Source: Rusavskia elegans (lineage: Eukaryota > Ascomycota > Lecanoromycetes > Teloschistales > Teloschistaceae). From it: a stretch of DNA of 11,875 nucleotides. The stretch is from positions 1 to 11,875 of the forward strand of contig SAUG01000222.1 of NCBI GenBank assembly GCA_011316305.1, in the 5' to 3' direction. Under the pieces are notes generated by a model. It was not told the DNA's origin and ran no database searches. It worked only from the letters and a program-made list of their open reading frames with translations. Shown here one piece after another: positions 1 through 6,916 of this stretch. Position numbers and translations under genes: made by a program. Each line of letters opens with the position of its first letter. Positions within the stretch are counted from its first letter, which is position 1.

Positions 1-1136
1 TCAGCCGGCCGATGCCCTCTTGGCTTTGAAACCCGGCATATTCAGGCAGGCTCCTGTTGAGGTCCTTCTCAATCTCATCGATGGCAAGGGATTCGCGACC
101 GTCAAATTTAGAGAGAGTGTCGGTGTATAGACTCGGCTTCTGAAGCCTGGTATACAAAGAACCCGAGGTTAACTCCCACAGCTCCCCCCTCAAGCGGTTG
201 GGAAGGCCAACGCGGAAGAGTCTTGTGAAGGTTGGATGTCTCACGAGCGTCAGATTCCGGCCATTTTCTTGTCAAGAAAATTAGACAACTCCCCGTTCTC
301 ACAAGAGCTTGAATGTGAAACACACCTCGCAGATACTCAGCCCAGAGTCTCATCTTGCTCTTGTCCCTCAATTTCCTGGCATCTCCAGGGTATCTGAACA
401 ACAAGCCAAGGCCGCCATCTGGCGGGCCTTTGGGTACGACTTCCGAAGTCTCGACTCCTTTCTGAGACCTTTCGCTCAGTAGATACTCGGAATAGCATTG
501 CAGGACAATAGTCTTGAGACTGCTTGTGTCTTTTGTGGCATCCCTTAGCCCCCGCTTCAAGCCATCACAGAAGGTCTCACAGGCTTGCCTGCTTCCGGCC
601 AGCTGGACGGTGAGCTTCTGGGTCGAGGTGGCCGGGGAAGTACCAAAAGATGTAGTGAATCCATTGGAGGTGGTGATAGACAAAGCGAAGAGAGCATTCT
701 GTGTCTGTAACCTCTCGACGCGGCGTATGGCTACCAGAGGTAAGGTGAAGCCATTGCCTGCCGGACCGGCACCGTGAGTCTGTCCATTGAAGGCGGTAGA
801 TGCTTGGATGCTTGCGCCTGGGTGGAAGCTGGTGGGTTGGGTGGAGAAGCAAAGGAAGCTTTCGCTCAGGTGGAGCTTTCCGACATAGGAGGTGCTTCGA
901 TCGTGGGGCCTGGGCTTCTCATCTTGATTTCGGGGCCGGGAGCGAGAGGTGGACGGCGGAGCGAAGGAGAACTCGGCGGTGACTTCGTGCAGAGGCGTCT
1001 GAGAGTCAGGGAGACGGAACTGGAGACGAAAGAGGGCGGCTTTGGAGGATTGAGAGTCGGAGGACTTGGAAGCAGGAGAGGCGTTGGGGTCGATGAATGA
1101 CTGGGCTTTCAATACAAGGGTATTAAGATTGAACAT
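1..1136 (-). CDS. GYP2: GRAM/TBC-domain Rab GTPase-activating protein, Gyp2/Mdr1-like (partial, 3' end outside window)
   Basis: Two exons on the minus strand, 1136-326 and 267-1, give 359 codons before the window edge cuts the gene. Residues about 36-195 look like a GRAM-type lipid-binding region (YVGKLHLSESFLCF, PLVAIRRVERL). The fungal Gyp2 hallmark DKSKMRLWAEYLR is followed across the intron by ENGRNLTLVRHPTF and the start of the TBC domain, VGLPNRLRGELWELTSG. The TBC motif IxxDxxR is present as IEKDLNR at residues 336-342, with R342 the predicted catalytic arginine finger; the partner YxQ motif lies beyond the window. TBC proteins speed GTP hydrolysis by Rab GTPases in vesicle traffic, and yeast Gyp2/Mdr1 acts on Ypt6-type Rabs; the target here is inferred. 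The start is the ATG giving MFNLNTLV; an out-of-frame ATG sits 10 nt upstream. Reading through the intron would add about 72 unrelated residues, so splicing is needed. Confidence 0.92.
268..325 (-). other. Intron in the GYP2-like gene (58 bp)
   Basis: On the minus strand the intron starts GTGTGT at 325 and ends GACAAG at 268, with a CTAAT branch-like site near the 3' end. Removal joins CGA-G to AA-AAT, giving ...AEYLR-ENGRN..., the expected continuity of the Gyp2 family. Its length is 3n+1, so retention shifts the frame. Confidence 0.9.
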
Positions 1137-1146
1137 GACGAGCCAT
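1123..1146 (-). promoter_or_regulatory. Short uORF overlapping the GYP2-like start codon
   Basis: An ATG at 1146 (minus strand) opens MARHVQS-stop, which ends at 1123, past the main ATG at 1136 and in another frame. The upstream ATG has C at -3 and G at +4; the main ATG has G at -3. If the transcript begins upstream of 1146 this uORF would reduce initiation at the main start. The transcription start is not visible from sequence. Confidence 0.35.
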
Positions 1147-2727
1147 GAGAGATGTGCTGGCTGTAAGCGGTCGAATTGGGTCTACTCGTATGTACTGTCA
1201 ATGGTGGTAGCTAAGGCACAGCAAAGTTGACCATTGCCGAGGGCCCAATTGCCTGACTAGCATGACATGGAGTTTAACACCGCGACCGGGACAAATCCAA
1301 TGCAAGGTATGGATCTGCGAAGTTGAATCAGCTGGAGGTGAGTTTGTAAAGTACAAAAGTCACGGATGGTGGTCAAGTTGACAGCTCCGTGGGGGAGGAC
1401 GTGGACGCGGCGAGCGGAGCCTCTCCCGCATCACACTGTGGCATCTACTCCGTACACTCTCGCTTCCTCTACTTCCTTCACAGTGTTCAACGTCCACTGG
1501 TCATGCATAGCCATGTTTTACATTCTCCGACAGATGTATACCGTCCATAAGGAGCCTACATATCTCATCCGACGCGTCCATTCCGTGTAGCTTCGCCGCG
1601 ACCACCCACAGTGCTCCGAGACTCTTCCTGCCGCCACCCATCCTATTGACGGTCGATTTCGGAGTCAGTGTACCTGCAATACAACTGCCTCGGGAGTACG
1701 AATGAGGTGGACCAAAGTATGCCTCATCCCATGGCTCGGCAGGGCATTCGCTTGACGTGTCAATCGAGGACCCGAACACCCGGCTTGCTATAGATGGCTC
1801 TAAAATCAAGCGGGAATGGGGTAAAGGTAATGGAGCTCCGAAAACTGTGCTCGTATACGACTCATCTACCAGGGGGTTAGCGTTGTGTCCCCTTGGTCTT
1901 GAAGAGGAAGTTTTCGTGGCAACCTCATGTATTTCGGCTTGTTCGTGTCGCTCACTCCTTCTGAGACAAGCCTCTCAAGATATGACATCCACGATGCCGG
2001 AAAGCATGCTCTGTAATCCAGGAGCCAGACAGGGGAAACCCAAGTTGAGTGAGCCGGTCTCATTGTTGAAGCATGAATATGTATCCCCCCTTGGTAATTG
2101 TGATATCGCCACTTTTGGCTCCTTGTCCTGCCTCTGTCAAGTGGCATCCCATTGAAAAGTTCTCGAAATTGCTATTGTTCCATGATATTGAGCCTTTGGC
2201 AATAGAAGCCGGCTCGTAATTGTTGCTGTAGTCCTTTGGTTTTCGGTATTGTTGAAATGACCGGATGCGGAATGTCCTGCACCCTTCTTCATCATTGTGA
2301 CGACGAGCCAACACAATACAACTTCAACACTCTTGTCACGCTGGTCCCAACCCCCGTTGTTGCATCGAACATTATTGACCGTCATCAAACACCACTCTTG
2401 TCTACGTCACCTGCCTTGAAAGCTTGAGGAACATCCTTGCGCTCTCATACTCACTCCTGCTGTATTATCTGCTTCTCTGCCATCAACCTTCCTTGCCGAG
2501 TTCACTCCCACCAGGGCATTCCATCTCGGAACATTGCTTTCCGCCTGCCATTACCTGTCGCCAGTGACCTCGGCCATTAGCCACACACCACCCACGGATT
2601 CCTTCAGCCAGCCCAGCTATCAAAGACATAGCGCGCAAAGCGCGTTGATATATTAACAACCTAACACAGAAGAACAAATTTTAGGCTACTCTATCCTCAG
2701 AACAACACTCTCTTCACAACCAAAGCA
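1137..2727. other. Divergent intergenic region, no supported gene
   Basis: About 1.6 kb lies between two head-to-head genes and should hold both promoters. Several open frames of 60-130 codons occur on both strands (the longest is plus 1757-2155, 132 codons). They overlap each other in antisense, show no family motif and lack convincing introns or composition. I see pyrimidine-rich patches (1457-1480, and 2690-2715 just before the next gene) and one ACGCGT hexamer at 1572-1577. No tRNA boxes or transposon ends were recognised. Confidence 0.6.
2632..2657 (+). promoter_or_regulatory. Possible core promoter of the 1028-residue coiled-coil gene
   Basis: A perfect 5-bp-arm hairpin (CGCGC, AAA loop, GCGCG; 2632-2644) abuts a near-palindromic AT block GTTGATATATTAAC (2644-2657) with a TATATT core, 71-84 bp before the ATG. 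A pyrimidine/CA-rich leader without any ATG follows. This fits a fungal core promoter and short 5' UTR, but no transcription data support it. Confidence 0.3.
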
Positions 2728-5700
2728 ATGGCCCCTGTAGCCCCAACAGCAGCTGAGAAGGAGGCAAAGAAAAAGGCAAAGGCCGAAAAAAAGAATCAGG
2801 CCAAAGCCGAAGGAGGGAATCAGACCAAAGAAAGCGGCAGCCCCGTCGTCATGAATTCGGATGGCAGCTACACCAGCCTGGGCGCCCTGGCCCCTGAAAC
2901 CCCTTACGCAACCTCCCAGGAAGATAAGCCAATAACATCATCAGGCACCAACTCCTCCAGCCAAGTCCTATCAGCGACTGGAATGTCCAATCCCTCACTC
3001 AATTCAGCGACACATCCACAGACAGGCCCATTGCCGGCTTCGGATAGCTTCATGATTCCATCAAAGACTAGTTTCGATTTCGCATTGGGCCCATCTACAA
3101 TTTCAGTCTCATCGAAAGCGCCTTTTACGAATGGTGTCAAGCTTCCATCGAAGCCTACTTTCGGTGTCGCATTCGGCCAGGGTCCCATTTCCTCCTCGCC
3201 CCAAGCACCCAGCACGAACATATTCAACCCGGTTCCAACATCGACAAGGGTATTCGATCCCATGATCAATCCAGAAGCACGAAAACTGTCATTTCCAGCT
3301 CCCAACCAGCCTGTCAATGCCCCAACCTCTGTCGAAGGTCCAAGCTTGAAGGACGTTCTCAAAATAATAAACACTCAAGGCTCAGAGGCAACCTCGATTG
3401 AGGAGATCCAGGAGACTAACTTGCTCTTCAAGCCCTTTGATCTTGGTATGCAGATGAGGCACTGTCATGACAACCAGGATGAGCTCAACAAATGTATCAC
3501 TGTGATGGAAGCAAAAGAGTCTCTTAGAGAGACTGAGGTTAGAAAACTGGAAGACGAATTGTTTATGCTACAGCGAAAATCCAGAGCCGCCAGAGACGCG
3601 GGCATGGCCAAATTGAAGGAAGCCAACAGCGACATCGAAGCCAAGAATCGTTGCATCGTTGGGTTAGAGCACGATAACGAGGTTATCAAAGCTAAACTTC
3701 AGAGCGTGCAGGTGGAGCAACTAGCGGCTAAAGATGAAGAGATTGCTAAGCTGAAAGCGACAAACACTGCTCTCGAAACTACGAACAAGAAGATTACCGA
3801 GAAAGCGGAGGAGGATATTGAGAAGAAAGATCGTTGGATCGCTGAGCTCCGCCGCAACCGTCAGGATGCTGATGACAGATATAAGGCTCTGGTAGTGGCG
3901 CAAGATCAGGAAAAGTTGAAGTTCAAGAGTGAATTGGCCGAGAAGGAGGTTGTCGTCGAGGAACATCGTCGGGCCGTAGACGTGAAGAGCAATCAATTCG
4001 ACAATCTAAGACAACAAGTCAAGGACGCCAATCTCAAAGCCAAGAAAGCCGAGGACCATGCGAGGGCAAGCGATGACAGAGTCGAACAGCAAGCCGACGC
4101 CATCGAGGAGAAGAAAGCAACCATCGGCGGGCTTCGTGCGACAAATCAGCGTCTCAGGAAAGAGCTTCAAGACTACGAAGAGGCGATGAAGAGTATGACA
4201 CTTGAAAAGGCCAATGGTTCAGAAGATCATCGCGACTACAAAACTGAGATCCAACGCTTGAAGGCTGAGAAAGAGCAGGAGATCGACAAATTACATAGGC
4301 ACTATACTATCAAGCATGCAGAACAGGCCAAGCACGTCGATCAGGAATTTGTGCGTGTCCAGGAGGCACAAGTAGGACTCTTTCAAGATCTTGACAAGGT
4401 CCGGCTGCGGGTTCAAGAGGATGAGCACACCATTAACAAGCTCCAACAAGAGAATCGACGACTTCAGAGCGAGGTAGAGGACCACAAGAAGAAAGCTGCG
4501 ACCAGTCTCAATACTACCGGCAAAGGATCGGTCGAGCCTGACACAGACAAGCGACAGTTCCTGTCTTCTCCCTCCCGTGGTAATGAATTGAGCGAATTCT
4601 CACCTGCATCTTCGCCGGGGCCGTGGCGACCACAGACTGAGAGTATGATGGGCGACACCGACGACAGCGATGATGAAGGCCACCATCCCAACACGCTGAG
4701 CTACACTGGTCCAGTGACCGTGATTAACTTCGAACCGTCGGACGGACCCTCCGACCACGACATCGCCACGTCAAAGCCAGTGAGCTATGGCCTTGGGATC
4801 GCCAATGTGCTTTGTGAAACGTACGACCAGGGCACACAAACCATCACGCCGTCATCGTCACCAAAATTCGGCATTAGCAAGATAGCGACCATTGTCGATT
4901 GCAAGTCTCATAGCCCTGAGCTCAGCGTCAGCAAGCCAATGATTGCTGTCGATACATCTACCACCCCATCGTCACCACCAAGACTCAGTATCAGCAAACC
5001 AATGACTGTCATTAACAACACCCCTTCGTCACCCCCTAAGCTTGATATCAGCAAGGTCTCGACAACCATGGACACCAAGCCTAGTGGCCCCGAGCTCAGC
5101 ATCGGCAAGCCGTTGAGTACTGTCAATGAAACCCCGTCGTCACCGCCAAAACTCCATATCAGCAAGCCAATAACTATCATCCACAACTTTCCATCGCCAA
5201 TATCTAAGCTTGGCATCAGCGAACCAGGTTCAACCGTTGAGTTCAAGCCCAATAGCCCCAAGCTCAGTATCAGCAAGCCAATAACGATTGTCGATAACAC
5301 TCCGTCGTCGCCGATCCAACTCGGTCTCAGCAAGTTGGAGACTGTCATCGATCTTCCGCCTAGTGCACCTGGGCTCAGCATCAGCAAACCAATGACCCCT
5401 GTCGACAAAACGCAGTCAACGGCACAGAAACTCGATGTCAGCAAGGTAGTGAGCATTGTCGATTCTGCGCCCGAGGTTCCCGAGCCCAGCAGCAGCTCGC
5501 ATCTGACCATCATCGACAAGACGCCGAGCTGTGCTGTTTTCATTTCTACACCCGACAAGCAAAATAGCCAAACGAGCCGTTCGAGGTGGAGATGGCTTTG
5601 GTATCTTCTGATGCTGCTCACCATGGCCATCTTAACTCTGGCGGCATTCTATGGCGAATCTGCGCGAAGAGAGAGAAACATGTGGCTCGAAGCCAACGAC

Positions 5701-5814
5701 TTTACGAGACGGGCAGTGTATTCGGTACGCGCGGGTGGCGGCACCGGCACGAGCGTCCCAGCATGGTTATGGAACGACCAGCTGCTCGATCTGACGAAAT
5801 ACTATTACCGATGA
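2728..5814 (+). CDS. Large coiled-coil, repeat-bearing single-pass membrane protein of unknown function
   Basis: I do not recognise this 1028-residue, intronless gene as a named family. Residues 8-30 are Lys/Ala/Glu-rich. Residues 40-205 are Ser/Pro/Thr-rich and probably disordered, with a 25-residue internal duplication (111-135 and 140-164). Residues about 255-590 are charged and heptad-like, a long coiled coil. Residues 600-660 contain an acidic patch (DTDDSDDE). Residues 711-935 hold eleven clear 18-19-residue repeats of the form LxISKPxTxVDNTPSSPP, then a degenerate tail. A single hydrophobic segment follows at about 955-975 after Arg/Trp-rich SRSRWRWLW. The last ~53 residues begin ESARRERNMWLEAND and end WLWNDQLLDLTKYYYR. 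The tail after the membrane segment is long for a classic tail anchor. The general plan resembles membrane-tethered golgins or nuclear-envelope linkers, but that is analogy only. The start is the first ATG after an ATG-free leader (GCAATGG). There is no signal peptide. The many Ser-Pro sites suggest proline-directed phosphorylation (inference). Confidence 0.88.
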   Translation: MAPVAPTAAEKEAKKKAKAEKKNQAKAEGGNQTKESGSPVVMNSDGSYTSLGALAPETPYATSQEDKPITSSGTNSSSQVLSATGMSNPSLNSATHPQTGPLPASDSFMIPSKTSFDFALGPSTISVSSKAPFTNGVKLPSKPTFGVAFGQGPISSSPQAPSTNIFNPVPTSTRVFDPMINPEARKLSFPAPNQPVNAPTSVEGPSLKDVLKIINTQGSEATSIEEIQETNLLFKPFDLGMQMRHCHDNQDELNKCITVMEAKESLRETEVRKLEDELFMLQRKSRAARDAGMAKLKEANSDIEAKNRCIVGLEHDNEVIKAKLQSVQVEQLAAKDEEIAKLKATNTALETTNKKITEKAEEDIEKKDRWIAELRRNRQDADDRYKALVVAQDQEKLKFKSELAEKEVVVEEHRRAVDVKSNQFDNLRQQVKDANLKAKKAEDHARASDDRVEQQADAIEEKKATIGGLRATNQRLRKELQDYEEAMKSMTLEKANGSEDHRDYKTEIQRLKAEKEQEIDKLHRHYTIKHAEQAKHVDQEFVRVQEAQVGLFQDLDKVRLRVQEDEHTINKLQQENRRLQSEVEDHKKKAATSLNTTGKGSVEPDTDKRQFLSSPSRGNELSEFSPASSPGPWRPQTESMMGDTDDSDDEGHHPNTLSYTGPVTVINFEPSDGPSDHDIATSKPVSYGLGIANVLCETYDQGTQTITPSSSPKFGISKIATIVDCKSHSPELSVSKPMIAVDTSTTPSSPPRLSISKPMTVINNTPSSPPKLDISKVSTTMDTKPSGPELSIGKPLSTVNETPSSPPKLHISKPITIIHNFPSPISKLGISEPGSTVEFKPNSPKLSISKPITIVDNTPSSPIQLGLSKLETVIDLPPSAPGLSISKPMTPVDKTQSTAQKLDVSKVVSIVDSAPEVPEPSSSSHLTIIDKTPSCAVFISTPDKQNSQTSRSRWRWLWYLLMLLTMAILTLAAFYGESARRERNMWLEANDFTRRAVYSVRAGGGTGTSVPAWLWNDQLLDLTKYYYR
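3058..3219 (+). repeat. Diverged internal duplication in the N-terminal disordered section
   Basis: Residues 111-135 (PSKTSFDFALGP...SSKAPFTN) align with residues 140-164 (PSKPTFGVAFGQGP...QAPSTN) at an offset of 29 residues. Shared positions include PSK, T/S-F, A-F/L-G, GP, I-S, AP and TN. The copies are strongly diverged at DNA level, so the duplication is old. Confidence 0.6.
4858..5532 (+). repeat. Protein-coding tandem repeat array, two alternating unit types (18 and 19 residues)
   Basis: The lysine (or Glu) of the ISK core falls at residues 718, 736, 757, 776, 794, 813, 832, 850, 869, 887 and 906. Type A units (SISKPxTxVDNTPSSPPKL-x) span 19 residues to the next core, except one of 21. 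Type B units (ISKxxSTVDxKPSxPEL) always span 18. The order is B-A-A-B-A-A-B-A-B-A-B. A remnant is visible earlier (PVTVINFEPS, residues 662-671) and another after the array (LTIIDKTPS, 926-934). DNA copies share phrases such as CAGCAAGCCAAT but are not identical, indicating drift or selection after expansion. Confidence 0.85.
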
Positions 5815-6002
5815 GTGGAAAGGCAAGGGGCGTGTGGAGGAAGATGAGATTTTGCTGGTGTCGGGGCGTGCGTTGGAGAAGTCTTGCGAATGATATCCTT
5901 GCGTTACCATGGTCGATGAGCTGGTCTCTCTGATCTTACTATTTTCTCAATCATGTACATTTCTGCGGTGTCTCTGGATGAAGCCTGACGCATGATGTGT
6001 TA

Positions 6003-6089
6003 TGGGGTGTTCTGGTGTCGACTGATCCTTGGTGTATGTCCCCTTCGGGCTGTGACTGACCATTGATGGATGTCCATCAGAACACCCCA
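6003..6089. repeat. 12-bp perfect inverted repeat (possible stem-loop or small element footprint)
   Basis: TGGGGTGTTCTG at 6003-6014 is exactly complementary to CAGAACACCCCA at 6078-6089. As RNA the stem extends by a G-U and two more pairs to 15 bp. The outer span is 87 bp. No target-site duplication is visible next to the arms, so a MITE origin is not supported. Confidence 0.6.
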
Positions 6090-6212
6090 GCATTGACTGG
6101 CTGTCAGGTGTCCAATTTAGCTGAAGATGGCGAGAGAAGTGATGGCTTTTGACAGATCCTTGGCGAGTCCCCAGAAGAAAACTCTGGGGTGACTTATCTT
6201 TGATGCATGTCC
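6020..6212 (+). repeat. Degenerate 22-bp motif array
   Basis: A motif near CTGATCCTTGGTGTATGTCC recurs at 6020-6041, 6054-6075, 6151-6170 (shortened) and 6191-6212, with a weaker copy at 6095-6113. Full copies match the first at about 18 of 22 positions. Starts are 34, 41, 56 and 40 bp apart. This looks like an old, decayed minisatellite or a cluster of related sites in the 3' flank. Confidence 0.5.
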
Positions 6213-6678
6213 GTTGGGAAAAGCCTCGTTGTCGACGTCTAGTTTAGCACTAGTTGGTGTTGCAATGCACTTAATGTGAAAGTTGCTTGAAGGTGTCATA
6301 TGACTCCCCACACAGCTCTTGGAAAGTCCACCTTCCTTTATTCTTTCTCACCGTCAATCCTCACAGCGCACTTGTCAATTTCTTCTTGATCATGATACGG
6401 CAGAAAGACTACGAGGTCATGGAAACCCTGATGTCGAAGGGCTTCTAATGGTGATAACAGGGGGATCCAGAAGAGCTCCAGGATACTATAACCCTTTGCT
6501 AGATTTCCGAATCGACTGCTCCATTTCTACGGAAGGTATCCAGTAGGGTTGTTTCCTTCGAAAGATCTCTCTTCATGTTGTCTGCTTGCTTTGCTTTTCC
6601 GAGTCCGCAAGTGTTGAGGAACCCCTTGTTGGCAGCGTTTCGCCTGCGATGAGCATCCACACGATGGTGGGACGAAAC

Positions 6679-6689
6679 CGGCTCGACCG
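6679..6689. promoter_or_regulatory. CGG-N5-CCG dyad upstream of the ligase gene
   Basis: CGG CTCGA CCG forms an inverted CGG pair about 230 bp before the ligase ATG. Fungal Zn2Cys6 activators often bind CGG pairs of set spacing. A single 6-bp-informative match can arise by chance, so this is only a candidate. Confidence 0.2.
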
Positions 6690-6916
6690 GATACAACCCG
6701 CAACACGTCGAAAAAAGCATCTCTCGATCCCTCGCAACGGCTTGTTCTGCGGGAGGATCCGTTCCTCCGACTGCCATGCCACACTAGCGTCCGCTTGTTG
6801 ACGATCGCCGGATGAATGTGGGGTGATGGCATCATGTTGCAGCTCCTTGATTCTTTCAATCACTTGCCTGAGATTCCTGCAGCTTCTTCAGACAAGGGTC
6901 TTGAGCGTTTGACACA

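Larger units (their letters stand above)
5815..6916. other. Intergenic region between the coiled-coil gene and the acyl-CoA ligase gene
   Basis: About 1.1 kb without a gene I can support. The left part (to about 6215) is the 3' flank of the coiled-coil gene and holds a degenerate repeated motif and an inverted repeat. The right part should carry the ligase promoter: a TATA-like CTATAACC lies near 6486-6493 and a CGG-N5-CCG dyad at 6679-6689. Overlapping open frames on both strands at 6499-6863 show no family features. An ATG at 6816 opens a 60-codon frame that overlaps the ligase start out of frame; it matters only if transcription begins upstream of it. Confidence 0.55.

Noticed and set aside
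577..1100. Several plus-strand frames of 60-108 codons
   Set aside because: They lie antisense to the well-supported GYP2-like exon and show no motif of their own.
4908..5630. A 240-codon open frame antisense to the repeat array, with its own repeating hydrophobic pattern
   Set aside because: It mirrors the sense-strand repeats: once one repeat lacks stops in that antisense frame, all copies do. No family motif, and the sense gene explains the DNA.
6003..6089. MITE with terminal inverted repeats
   Set aside because: Arms are present, but no target-site duplication is seen and only one copy is available for comparison; kept as an inverted repeat only.
6446..6466. GTGATAACAGGGGGAT resembling the I-SceI homing-endonuclease site
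   Set aside because: Only the GATAACAGGG core matches; flanking bases differ and no endonuclease or intron is nearby.
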